From an uncultured Alphaproteobacteria bacterium (lineage in GTDB: Bacteria; Pseudomonadota; Alphaproteobacteria; Bin95), in contig CALLKY010000004.1 in assembly GCA_938083135.1 (NCBI GenBank), positions 1-54,077 on the forward strand: a DNA stretch of 54,077 bases. The letters are read 5' to 3'. Numbering within the stretch: position 1 is the first letter of the stretch; each line of letters begins with the position of its first letter. Below, piece after piece: positions 44,279-52,574 of the stretch. A program made the position numbers and the translations under genes. Below the pieces are notes generated by a model. It saw only the letters and a list, made by a program, of their open reading frames with translations. It was not told the DNA's origin and made no database searches.

Positions 44279-45601
44279 TTAGCCCCACTGCACCCGGGCT
44301 ACGGCGTAGGTCGAGCAATAGTAAATGTCCCGATCACCGCCCGGCGTGAGGAACATACCGTTCGCGATATGTGATCCGGTGCTGACACGGTCAATCACCT
44401 CACCCGTCGGTATATCAACGACAATCAGTTGATCATCGCCCGGCTTGAAATCATTGATCACAAGTTCGCCCGTTTTGGGGAATACCACCGGCTGCATAGA
44501 TGGCCGCGCATCGACAGTCCAACGGACTTTGAGATCGCCATCAGCATCCGAAATACCGGCCAGGCCGCCATTTACACTGTCCCAGGCGATACACATCTTG
44601 TGTTCAGGAACATAAACCGGCGGGGCTATGATGCCGCCGCCCGGCGTTCCAAACGGCGCAACCGATTGAATATCGCCGCTATTCAGCGAGACTTTCAGCA
44701 AACGCTGCGGGCCATCCCATGGTGCGGGACGCCGCCAGCTTAAGCGATGCTCTGGACCATCAAACCGACCATTCGGATGGACACCATAAATCGCCCGCAG
44801 ACTATCAATATCGCCATTATCCATGAGCCAAAGCGCATCGGATGAAACGCAGCCATCCCATGACAGGCCTTGCTGACCGGGTTCGTCACGATACTGCGGC
44901 CGCCAACTGTCATCCACCGTCATGCGGTCGCCATCAATATGGATGCGCCAAATATGTTCAATGCCGGGAATGTAGATGAACTCACCATCAGCGGTCAGGT
45001 CGCTGGCGATCCGCCCCATGGAGCCCTCAGGCAAGCGCAGTGGCTCACCGATTACTTCAAGCCCATCGGCAGCAAGACGCGTGATGGTGGATGGCCCCTG
45101 CCCTGCAAGCCGCAGGTCTTTGGTGACAATGCTGCCATCGCTCAAGATCAGCATTCCGTTATGGGCTTGATCGACAGGCAAGCGCCGTTCCGTGACCACT
45201 TGGCAATCAGGATCAAGGCGGTGCATATAGCAACCGTTGACCTCATAGATATCGCCATTCGCATGGGCCGCAATCGCGCCGCACCACACATGGCCGCCCG
45301 CTGGCAGTTTTGGCGATTCTGCAACGGGCGCCATGGTTTCCGGGTCTAGCTTTTGCAGCCAACCGTATGGCTCTGGTCCGTGCCAAGCAGGCATTGTGCC
45401 GCCGACATAGATCTCGCCCGGCCCCCGGCGGATCGCCATCACATGCCAGCGGTCATCATTCCGGCATATAACGCGGGCATCACTGCCGCGCGCATTCAAG
45501 CCACCTGTAGCTGCTTTCTGGCGCCTGTTACCGCCACACTCAACAGGCCAGGGCGATGGGTAATATCCGGGCAGTGGCCCAGCACGATCCTGATCCGTCA
45601 C
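44279..45601 (-). CDS. beta-propeller protein of unknown function
   Basis: A 440-residue protein with repeated strand-rich blades such as GEIYVGGTMP, NGDIYEVNGCYMHRL, GSIVTKDLRL, GEFIYIPGIEHIWRIHIDGD and TGELVINDFKPGDDQLIVVDIPTGEVIDRV. The pattern matches SMP-30/gluconolactonase or PQQ-like propellers, but I see no clear catalytic set and cannot name the family. No signal peptide is visible, so it is probably cytoplasmic. It starts with GTG overlapping the acyl-CoA ligase stop (TAGTG). As last gene of the selenoprotein-linked operon it may be a lactonase or a binding protein for the operon's substrate. Confidence 0.75.
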   Translation of the reverse strand: MTDQDRAGPLPGYYPSPWPVECGGNRRQKAATGGLNARGSDARVICRNDDRWHVMAIRRGPGEIYVGGTMPAWHGPEPYGWLQKLDPETMAPVAESPKLPAGGHVWCGAIAAHANGDIYEVNGCYMHRLDPDCQVVTERRLPVDQAHNGMLILSDGSIVTKDLRLAGQGPSTITRLAADGLEVIGEPLRLPEGSMGRIASDLTADGEFIYIPGIEHIWRIHIDGDRMTVDDSWRPQYRDEPGQQGLSWDGCVSSDALWLMDNGDIDSLRAIYGVHPNGRFDGPEHRLSWRRPAPWDGPQRLLKVSLNSGDIQSVAPFGTPGGGIIAPPVYVPEHKMCIAWDSVNGGLAGISDADGDLKVRWTVDARPSMQPVVFPKTGELVINDFKPGDDQLIVVDIPTGEVIDRVSTGSHIANGMFLTPGGDRDIYYCSTYAVARVQWG

Positions 45602-47160
45602 TACCCGACATTCCGGTCCCGGCCTTCCCAGAAGGGTGCGCGGAGTTCAAATTTTTGGATTTTGCCTGCACCGGACTTGGGCAAAGCCTCTTCCCGCACC
45701 TCAACAGTGCGTGGGCATTTATAGGGGGCGATCAAGTCCCGGCAGTGCGCAACGATGGCTGCTGGATCAGGTGTTTGGCCAGCGCGCGGGACCACAATTG
45801 CGTGGACAGCTTCACCCCATCGGTCGTCCGGAATGCCGATCACGGCGCATTCTGAAAGGCCAGGGAACTGCATGATGGCGTTTTCGACCTCGGCGGAGAA
45901 CACATTCTCACCGCCGGTGATGATCATGTCCTTCACCCGGTCAACGATATAGAGGAACCCTTCCTCATCCATAACGCCGCCGTCACCGGTATAGACCCAG
46001 CCGTCTTTCAGTGTTTCTGCAGTCTGCTCCGGCTTGTTCCAATAGCCCAGCATCGCGTTGGCACCACGCACCCGAACTTCGCCCGACTGGCCGCGCGGGG
46101 CTTCCGCACCTGTCTCATCCACGACCTCGATCTCGACCGCTGGAACCGCTTGACCAACAGACCGAATTTTCGCCGCCTTCGGGCCATCCAGAACGTGATA
46201 GTCGGAGCCCAGAAGGGTCGCGAGCGGCGCAAGTTCGGTTTGGCCATAGGCATGGATAAAGCGCGTTTCCGGCATCTTCTCCATGGCCTCTTTCAGGACC
46301 GACAGCGTCATTGGCGAGGCACCATAGATCAGCCGCGTCAGGCGGCTTGTATCTGCATCTTCTAGTTCCGACGCTTGTAGCAGCATGCCAATCATCGTGG
46401 GCACGAGCAGAGAAATCGTGCCGTCGAATTCCGTCACGGCGTTCAGGAAGGCTTTTGGCTCAAACCCTGGAATAAATGCGTGGCTGCCGCCGAAAATCGT
46501 CAGCGAGAACAGCATAGCGCTACCGGCGATATGGAAAAGCGGCGGGGCGTGAATGTTGCGGTCATCCGCTGTCACATTGGCACCAGCACCAAAGCACATG
46601 GAACTGGCCCACAGCGCACGATGCGGCAGCATCACGCCCTTCGGAAATCCGGTGGTGCCGCCAGTGTAGAATATACCTGCTAAGTCTTCGCCAGTACGGA
46701 ATGCATCATCGGCTGGGCATGCTTCAGCCACCAAGCCTTCATAAGACAGCATGCCAGCGGGGCAATCACCGTCGCCCGCAAAAATCACATGCTCTACGGT
46801 CGGGCATTCTTTCGCAATGGCTGCACCCATTTCAGCGAAAGCGTCATCGACCACCAAATACCTGGCACCGGAATCCTTGATTGAATAGACGTGCTCAGCC
46901 AGGGACCAGCGGATATTCATCGGCACGACGTTCGCACCGGCCCAGAAGACGCCGTAATAATATTCGGCATACCGGTCCTGATTGAACGAGAGCATCGCCA
47001 CGCGATCCTCGCCTTTCATCCCAAGCCCATGCAGCGCACCCGCAAGCCGTGCAACCCGGTCCTGGAACTCAGCCCAAGTGAAGGTCCGCTTTTCAGATAT
47101 CAGCGCAATCTTGCCAGGATTAAGCTTCGTAGCCCGGCGCAGGCCCTGGGTCATATACAT
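45601..47160 (-). CDS. AMP-forming acyl-CoA synthetase
   Basis: An ANL-superfamily ligase of 519 residues activating a carboxylic acid with ATP and CoA. The P-loop motif YTGGTTGFPKGV lies near 171-182, HAYGQTEL near 289-296, the hinge region YTGDGGVMDEEGFLYIVDRVKDMIITGGENVFS near 391-423 and the C-terminal catalytic lysine in PKSGAGKIQKFEL. Length fits medium or long-chain fatty acid or aryl acid ligases; substrate unknown. The ATG has GGAGG about 11 bases upstream. Downstream of the TauD-type dioxygenase in the same strand run, consistent with a catabolic pathway for a carboxylic acid. Confidence 0.92.
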   Translation of the reverse strand: MYMTQGLRRATKLNPGKIALISEKRTFTWAEFQDRVARLAGALHGLGMKGEDRVAMLSFNQDRYAEYYYGVFWAGANVVPMNIRWSLAEHVYSIKDSGARYLVVDDAFAEMGAAIAKECPTVEHVIFAGDGDCPAGMLSYEGLVAEACPADDAFRTGEDLAGIFYTGGTTGFPKGVMLPHRALWASSMCFGAGANVTADDRNIHAPPLFHIAGSAMLFSLTIFGGSHAFIPGFEPKAFLNAVTEFDGTISLLVPTMIGMLLQASELEDADTSRLTRLIYGASPMTLSVLKEAMEKMPETRFIHAYGQTELAPLATLLGSDYHVLDGPKAAKIRSVGQAVPAVEIEVVDETGAEAPRGQSGEVRVRGANAMLGYWNKPEQTAETLKDGWVYTGDGGVMDEEGFLYIVDRVKDMIITGGENVFSAEVENAIMQFPGLSECAVIGIPDDRWGEAVHAIVVPRAGQTPDPAAIVAHCRDLIAPYKCPRTVEVREEALPKSGAGKIQKFELRAPFWEGRDRNVG

Positions 47161-47246
47161 CGTGCGTCATCCTCCCGTCGCCCATTGTTTGGACGTTCGG
47201 CTGAATCGCTATCATTCAGAAGCTGGTAACGGCAATACCGAAAGTA

Positions 47247-48206
47247 TCACGCAGCAGGAACAACGCCTTCACCTTTGGTTTGTGTCCGCCACATGAAGCG
47301 CGCCTGGGATGTATCAACGGGGCTGCGCATATGCAGCATCATCCGGTTATCCCAAGCAACCACCTGCCCGACGCTCCATTTGTGGTGATATTGGAACTCC
47401 GGTTTGGTCGCATGTGCCCAAAGCTCATCCAGCAGCGCTTCGCTTTCATCAAGCGGCAAGCCTTCAACATAGGCATTGGTGCGGCGGCCAAGATAGAGCG
47501 CTTCATCGCCAGTGGATGGCACCGTGCGGATGATTGGATGCGCATGCCCGATAGCATCAATCGGGGAGGCTGGCACTTCCATGCCCGGGCGAATGATGCC
47601 GTTACTGGCATATGTGGAATCATGCTTGATTTTCAGCGGCAGCACTTTGCGCCGAAGCTCTTCCGGGAGCCCCTTGGCAGCCATAACCTGGCTGCAGAAA
47701 CCGGTATCGCCACCATCATCCGGAATGATCCGGGCATGCAGCAGGCTAAAGGTCGGCGGGGTCGGGATATAAGACATATCCGTATGCCACTCCCACTCGC
47801 CAAAGAACTTATCGGGCGTTTTCTCAACCTGCAGCGTCGTTGGCTCAACATTGCCGATATACGCCAAATATGGATCACGGCCTTTTGCTCTATGGGCAGC
47901 GACCTGTTCTTCAACGGTGAGATGTTCCTCACCCGGCAAGGCTTTCTTGCCAATGCCATTGATGAGCCCCGGCGCAAACTCATTCTCGCCGAACACTGCC
48001 GTCATAGCGTGGAGTTCTTCGACATCCAGCATGTGATTGAACTGGAAGCACAGTAGGCCGTGCCCATCCTTATAGGCGTCAAGGATCCCGGTCCGCTGCG
48101 CGTCAGTCATCTCGCTGGGCTTCAGGCCGGAAATTTCCGCGCCAAAGCGTGCGCCGCCCAAAGGCGAAACTAACATGTCACCATATTTTTTGATTGGCTG
48201 ATCCAT
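47247..48206 (-). CDS. TauD/TfdA-family Fe(II)/2-oxoglutarate dioxygenase
   Basis: About 319 residues. The 2-His-1-carboxylate iron site is visible: HTD in EWHTDMSYIP near 135-144 and the distal His in MMLHMRSP near 287-294, with the 2-oxoglutarate-binding Arg following in ARFMWRTQ. The family hydroxylates taurine, aryloxyacetates, sulfate esters or similar substrates, releasing sulfite, phenol or aldehyde; the substrate here is not known. The ATG at 48206 has AGGAG eight bases upstream; a TTG at 48224 is less likely. It follows the enolase-superfamily gene by 82 bases. Confidence 0.9.
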   Translation of the reverse strand: MDQPIKKYGDMLVSPLGGARFGAEISGLKPSEMTDAQRTGILDAYKDGHGLLCFQFNHMLDVEELHAMTAVFGENEFAPGLINGIGKKALPGEEHLTVEEQVAAHRAKGRDPYLAYIGNVEPTTLQVEKTPDKFFGEWEWHTDMSYIPTPPTFSLLHARIIPDDGGDTGFCSQVMAAKGLPEELRRKVLPLKIKHDSTYASNGIIRPGMEVPASPIDAIGHAHPIIRTVPSTGDEALYLGRRTNAYVEGLPLDESEALLDELWAHATKPEFQYHHKWSVGQVVAWDNRMMLHMRSPVDTSQARFMWRTQTKGEGVVPAA

Positions 48207-48272
48207 ACCGAAGCTCCTGTCCAAATCTATTTCAACGTAATCCTACAGTGGCCCAACGTCTTTGCAATCGGG

Positions 48273-48294
48273 AACTAGGGTAAGGACCCTAGTT
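48273..48294 (-). other. perfect hairpin overlapping the enolase-superfamily stop codon
   Basis: AACTAGGGT (48273-48281) and ACCCTAGTT (48286-48294) form a perfect nine-base stem with a four-base loop. The minus-strand stop codon TAG at 48291-48289 lies inside the stem. No T-tract follows. It could stabilise the upstream mRNA, reduce read-through into the dioxygenase gene or be a weak terminator. Confidence 0.5.
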
Positions 48295-49425
48295 GGCCTG
48301 CCAAGCCGCAGCAGACTCCATGCCATCAATCAACGCGGCGCTAAGGTTCACGCCGATACCCGGCCCATTAGGCAGTGGCGCAATGCCGCCTGTCACAAGG
48401 GGAAGAGCGGGTTCAACCAAGGTTTTGAACACAGGCGTTTCATCAAACTGAACTTCCAGCAGGTCCGCGTTTTCAACAGCCGCACATATCTGCATAGACG
48501 CAGCATGGCAGATGGGACCACTTGGATTGTGCGGGGAAAACGTAACGTCGTGGGCGGCGAACGCCTCTGCGATCCGCATCATTTCAGCGGGACCGCCCGC
48601 ATATTTCACATCCGGCATCATGACGTCATAGGCCCCGGCATTCAGCATCGGTTCAAACCCAGCCAGTTTGATCCCAGTTTCCGCCCCCGCGAGCCGAATG
48701 CCGAGCGCATTGGCTTGCGCCCGCAATCGCATCAACGCACCGAGCGCAATGGATTCTCTGGGGATCGGGCATTCGAACCAGTACAGGTCAAACGGTTCTA
48801 CGGCATCGAGCACCCATGATGCGGTCGATTCAGAAAAGCGCCAATGGCAATCGACCATGAGACGTGCGTCTGGGCCGATAGCGCTGCGCACCGCATCGAT
48901 CCTCGCCAATCCGGCCTCAACAAGTGGGCGCCATTGTCCTGGTGCCATATCGGGCGCTGCGCCATCAAACGGCGCAATCTTGAATGCTGAATATCCTGCT
49001 GCGACGGCCATGACTGCGTTCGCGGCGAACCCAGCCGGTGAGCGGTCTTCGGTGCGCCGATTGATGTTGGCATAAAGACCAATTGCGTCACGGCGCGCGC
49101 CGCCAAGTGCATCCGCCAAGCGACGGTCGGTTGATCGTGCATCCAAATCAGATGCCGCTTGCATAACGGCGGAGCTAAATGCGGCCTCATGCAAATTGCC
49201 GAACGGGAGGCTAGCAAACAGGCCCAATGTATCCCCGGCATCACGGCCCAACACTTGCCGACCATGCCCGTCAGCGACTTTGGCGACCGCTTCTTCTTTG
49301 CCGTTCAGCGTGCCTTCACCCAACCCTTTCAGCCTGCTTTCGCCTGTGAGTTCAACGAATAGCCATGCGGTTTTCGGGGAAATTCGAACGCCGATAAGCC
49401 TGATATCAGTAATTATTTCGCCCAC
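48289..49425 (-). CDS. mandelate racemase / muconate lactonizing enzyme family protein
   Basis: An enolase-superfamily enzyme of 378 residues that abstracts a proton alpha to a carboxylate. Metal ligands are visible as D in LMVDCHWRF near 200-208, E in WFECPIP near 226-232 and E in AGAETGIKL near 258-266. The KxK acid/base motif reads FKIAPFDG near 152-159, with only one lysine. A late SPHNPSGP holds the His typical of sugar-acid dehydratases. Likely a dehydratase or epimerase of a hydroxy-acid; substrate unknown. It starts with GTG eight bases after the first UGSC gene stop, so the two are co-transcribed. Confidence 0.88.
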   Translation of the reverse strand: MGEIITDIRLIGVRISPKTAWLFVELTGESRLKGLGEGTLNGKEEAVAKVADGHGRQVLGRDAGDTLGLFASLPFGNLHEAAFSSAVMQAASDLDARSTDRRLADALGGARRDAIGLYANINRRTEDRSPAGFAANAVMAVAAGYSAFKIAPFDGAAPDMAPGQWRPLVEAGLARIDAVRSAIGPDARLMVDCHWRFSESTASWVLDAVEPFDLYWFECPIPRESIALGALMRLRAQANALGIRLAGAETGIKLAGFEPMLNAGAYDVMMPDVKYAGGPAEMMRIAEAFAAHDVTFSPHNPSGPICHAASMQICAAVENADLLEVQFDETPVFKTLVEPALPLVTGGIAPLPNGPGIGVNLSAALIDGMESAAAWQAN

Positions 49426-49433
49426 AGCGCCGT

Positions 49434-49955
49434 CTAAGCCTCCATCAGAATTGGTAGGGATTGTTGATATGCGATTTCTGCCAATAATTTGACTTCATCT
49501 AAAGTACGGCTGCCGATTGGGTGCTCAACCATCACAAACGGATAATCTGGCAGGCCTAGCATGCGGGCAATGTTCTTTGCCGTTACCTCAAAAGGTTCCG
49601 TGCAGACAACAATCGCCCGTTTGCCTAATTGTTCGAAGCTGACGCCATCATGCAAACTGCACGTTGAGCAACTGCCTCAATCACCAAGCCCGGTTATGAG
49701 AAAATCGACCTCATCAGCTGCCTGCTGTAGCGTTTCGGTCGGTGCCGGCGCGCTGGCGTTGAACTTTGAATAAACCGGCGCAATCTGGCAGCCATGGCGG
49801 GCCGCGAACAAGTCCGCTGTTTCCCGCAGCATGTTGATCGCGTTCAGCTTGCCGTTATGCAAATAGCCAACGGTCTTGCCCTCCAAACTGATTAATGGCG
49901 GTGCCCGGCTGCTATTACGCTCCGGCCCCGCTACTGTTGGATCGTAGAGTTCCAT
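49434..49955 (-). CDS. UGSC-type selenoprotein 1 with in-frame UGA (Sec93)
   Basis: Read through the TGA at 49679-49677 this is one 173-residue protein. The N-terminal half has SLEGKTVGYLHNGK near 24-37 and a helix-rich middle; the Sec region reads ITGLGD-Sec-GSC-STC-SLHDGV, and the C-terminal half has CTEPFE and YPFVMVEHPIG. This is the UGSC motif of a family known by name but, to my knowledge, not by function. Both halves are in one frame, the paralogue at 52019-52540 has the same UGA, and a SECIS-like hairpin follows. Two more cysteines (GSC, STC) could form a selenylsulfide with Sec. The ATG is preceded by a very strong GAGGAGG. It lies 12 bases after the large partner gene and 8 bases before the enolase-superfamily gene, so it is expressed in one operon. 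Confidence 0.88.
49649..49679 (-). promoter_or_regulatory. UGA codon and candidate SECIS element, UGSC gene 1
   Basis: On the minus strand, after the UGA (49679-49677), CGUGCA (49663-49658) pairs with UGCAUG (49654-49649) around loop GUU, with further pairs possible outside an A/A mismatch. The loop starts 20 nt after the UGA with G first, matching the bacterial SECIS pattern and the position in the other two genes. Confidence 0.65.
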
Positions 49956-49967
49956 TCAATCCTCCTC

Positions 49968-51047
49968 TTAATCGCAATCAATGCAGACGCCAATCGGCTT
50001 TGACTGCATCAAAGAACTGCGCGCCCGGCTCCAGGATGGGATGAAGCAGGAATGCCCACCTGCATCGCCGCCGCCCATGATGATAAGAATATCGGCAGGG
50101 CCGATACCGCGATGCATATAATCGTCATGCAGTAATGGGCTGGCATGCGCTGGATCGCGCTGCCGGTCAAAATCCTGCTGGCGGAACTTACCGACAGCTT
50201 CCAACTCTGGCCTGCTCCGGCGTGCGTTCTCGAACAAGTAGTCTTGCGCCCGCTCCCGCGTCCACCCGGCATTGCCCATGATCCGCATATGCTCTGGTGC
50301 GAGCACGACGACCGATTGGCCAAGGGTTAGAACGCCCAGGCCCGCCATCGTATGCGCAATAGACCCCAGCACTTGTTCCGGCGTGCCACCGCCATGGTTC
50401 TCAATATTAAAGAACCCGCCGCCCGCGAAGGCCGTTACACTGCTAACACCTTCTGGATAGTCCAACGTCTCCACCAGCAACGGCCATGGGTTATCCCGGG
50501 CACGTTCAGCAATGCAGAAGCTGAACTTATTTGGGTTCCCCTGGGTCGACTTGTCGGAAATGCCAGGAATCATCTGGAATACATTCCGGAGAATCAGTCT
50601 GGTCGCGCGCCCAATTGTTCCGTTGGCGCGGTTGCCAGGGCCGAAAAGGTTCACATCCGCATTCATGCCAATTTCGTCACCAACGCCGCCACTTACGATC
50701 AATAAGGGCGCTGATCCGCCCGTGCTTGCGGTGGAGCCATGGAAATTGAAGTCCGGCTCATTCATGGCTTCAAATGCAGCCACGATCACCGGGAAATACT
50801 CTGGCAGACACCCCGCCATGACCGCGTTCACAGCGGCGGCGTGAATGGTGCACCCCAGGCCAGTCGCTGGGTGGGTTGCGATGACGGTTTCGGGCGGTCG
50901 CCCCTCATACATCATCATCGCATCGACACGCTCAACGACAGGCGGCACGACGGGCAAGCCATCGGTCCAGCCTTGCTCGTAGCAATAATCCATCGCTGCA
51001 AGCAGGTCGTCAGGCACATCATGGATACGGGCCGAATCACGTGGCAT
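49968..51047 (-). CDS. unknown protein, large partner of UGSC gene 1
   Basis: About 359 residues, not recognised by function. Shared landmarks with the second copy (52575-53621) are GWTDGLPVVPP near 26-36, AVNAVMAGCLPEYFPVIVAAF near 74-94, HGSTASTGGSAPLLIV, a GRATRLILRN segment, GNPNKFSFCIAE and the C-terminal PIGVCIDCD, a CxxC-type tail. Conserved cysteines in MAGC, FCIAE and the tail suggest a redox or metal role. No signal peptide or membrane segment. The ATG at 51047 has AAGGA eight bases upstream; a TTG at 51062 sits on that site. It precedes UGSC gene 1 by 12 bases and is divergent from the dioxygenase-like gene. It may be the enzyme that the selenoprotein serves. Confidence 0.8.
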   Translation of the reverse strand: MPRDSARIHDVPDDLLAAMDYCYEQGWTDGLPVVPPVVERVDAMMMYEGRPPETVIATHPATGLGCTIHAAAVNAVMAGCLPEYFPVIVAAFEAMNEPDFNFHGSTASTGGSAPLLIVSGGVGDEIGMNADVNLFGPGNRANGTIGRATRLILRNVFQMIPGISDKSTQGNPNKFSFCIAERARDNPWPLLVETLDYPEGVSSVTAFAGGGFFNIENHGGGTPEQVLGSIAHTMAGLGVLTLGQSVVVLAPEHMRIMGNAGWTRERAQDYLFENARRSRPELEAVGKFRQQDFDRQRDPAHASPLLHDDYMHRGIGPADILIIMGGGDAGGHSCFIPSWSRARSSLMQSKPIGVCIDCD

Positions 51048-51163
51048 TGCTCTATCCTTCAATCATTGCGCGGCGATAGTAACGCGCTACGGCGCAAACG
51101 TTGAATAAATTTGATAATGCAGGCCATCTTCCACAATTCCCGCGCCGGGGATAAACTTTACAC

Positions 51164-52006
51164 ATGAACAATATCTCCTCCCAGATCGCGGCAGATTACG
51201 CGCGCGACGGCTTTGTCTTTCCGCTGGACATTCTGTCGGCGGATGAAGCCCTGACCCTTCGTACTGACCTTGAAGAGGCAGAGGCGCTTTATGCTGATGA
51301 CCCCAAGAAGCGCGCCATGGTGCGTGGGTATCCAGCGCGCCTGCTGCCCTCATATGACGCGCTGATCCGCCACCCAAAAATGATTGCGGCAGCCAGCGCC
51401 GTGCTGGGGCCGGATCTGCTTGTATGGGGGTCTGGGCATTTCATCAAAGAAGCCAATACCACCAGTTATGTAAGCTGGCATCAGGACCTGACATATTGGG
51501 GTCTGGATGAGCCGGATGAAGCGACGCTTTGGGTTGCCCTATCGCCCGCCAGCGTGGAAGCCGGATGCATGCGCTTCATCCCCGGCAGTCATCGCGAGCG
51601 GATCATGCCCCATGCAGATAGCTTTGCGGATGAGAACTTGCTGACGCGCGGCCAGGAACTTCAGGTAGAGGTTAACGAAGCTGATGCTGTGGACGCAGCC
51701 CTCAAAACCGGCCAGGCATCCTTGCATCATGGCCATCTGTTCCATGCGTCCGGCCCAAACACCACGAATGATCGCCGGATCGGCGCGGCCATCCGCTATA
51801 TCAAGCCAAGCCTGAAAGCTGAAGCCGGGCCGGAAACAGAGGTGTCCCTTGTCGCCGGTGAAGACCGGTACGGCCATTTCAAGCTGATCGATCCGCCGAA
51901 GGAGAAACTGCTGCAGTCGGATCTTGACGCTATTGCTGCTGATATCGCCCGGCGCGAGGCGGTGCTGTTCGCCGGTGCCCAAGATATAGGGCACCGGCGC
52001 AGCTAA
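51164..52006 (+). CDS. phytanoyl-CoA dioxygenase (PhyH) family protein
   Basis: A 280-residue Fe(II)/2-oxoglutarate oxygenase. The HxD iron ligands lie in SWHQDLTYWG near 103-112, WVALSPASVEAGCMRFIPGSH near 124-144 is the family strand pair, and the distal His is in HGHLFHASGPN near 189-199, followed by a conserved Arg (NDRRIGAAI). Bacterial members hydroxylate diverse small molecules. It is on the plus strand between two minus-strand selenoprotein modules. Its 116-base upstream region is shared with the large partner gene 1, so the two may be co-regulated. The ATG has GGGGA about 11 bases upstream. Confidence 0.88.
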   Translation: MNNISSQIAADYARDGFVFPLDILSADEALTLRTDLEEAEALYADDPKKRAMVRGYPARLLPSYDALIRHPKMIAAASAVLGPDLLVWGSGHFIKEANTTSYVSWHQDLTYWGLDEPDEATLWVALSPASVEAGCMRFIPGSHRERIMPHADSFADENLLTRGQELQVEVNEADAVDAALKTGQASLHHGHLFHASGPNTTNDRRIGAAIRYIKPSLKAEAGPETEVSLVAGEDRYGHFKLIDPPKEKLLQSDLDAIAADIARREAVLFAGAQDIGHRRS

Positions 52007-52018
52007 GCGAACGCTGTA

Positions 52019-52540
52019 TCAGCCAGCGCCTGTCAGGATTTTAACGCTCTGGGCGACAGCAGTCTTCGCGCGGTCTCTGAGCGCTTCGTCGGACGCGCTG
52101 CTGATCGGATGATCGATCACGACAAACGGGAAGTCTTCCGCGCCCAAAACGCGCGCCATTAGGTCCGCCGCGTCAGAGAACGGCTCTGTCATTACACCTG
52201 CAGATGGGACACCCATCCGTTCGCCAGCCACTGCATCATGCAAACTGCACGACGAGCAACTGCCTCAATCGCCAACGCCGGATATAAGGGCGTCCCATTG
52301 CTGCGCTTCCGCCATAATGGCTTCAGGTGCAGGGGCGGAGTAATTGCCCTTGGTGCGCCAAATCACATCGGCGACGCCATGGGTTTCCCGCAATTCGGCT
52401 TCAATGGCCGCGAAGAAGCGCTTCGTGCCTTGCTTACCGTTAGAGATCACGCCAACGGTTTTGCCCGCCAGCGTGTCCAGCCGTGGCGGCGGCACGAGCC
52501 CCGCCACATCGGCTTCATGGGTTGGATCAAGAACTTGCAA
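52019..52540 (-). CDS. UGSC-type selenoprotein 2 with in-frame UGA (Sec92)
   Basis: A 173-residue paralogue of UGSC protein 1, read through the TGA at 52267-52265. The Sec region is ISGVGD-Sec-GSC-SSC-SLHDAV. Flanking conserved stretches are LAGKTVGVISNGK near 24-36 and, after Sec, MTEPFSD and FPFVVIDHPIS. The start is TTG; the alignment of DPT near residues 5-7 with paralogue 1 supports it, and GGGAG lies about 10 bases upstream. It follows its own large partner gene by 34 bases. It converges on the PhyH-type gene, 12 bases from its stop. The clear protein divergence from copy 1, with conservation of the UGA, argues against chance nonsense mutation. Confidence 0.88.
52234..52267 (-). promoter_or_regulatory. 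UGA codon and candidate SECIS element, UGSC gene 2
   Basis: After the UGA (52267-52265), CGUCGUGCA (52254-52246) pairs with UGCAUGAUG (52242-52234), a nine-base stem including two G-U pairs, around loop GUU. The loop starts 20 nt after the UGA and begins with G. Compared with gene 1, two base changes in the 5' arm turn an A/A mismatch into U-A and A-U into G-U, so the stem is kept and extended. Confidence 0.7.
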
Positions 52541-52574
52541 GTCTTACGGTCTCCCAGTTCAAATTTCAGACTGT

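Noticed and set aside
49434-49955. Treating 49434-49655 and 49677-49955 as separate small genes
   Set aside because: They are in one frame separated only by a UGA and seven codons, and the paralogue shows the same break at the same motif.
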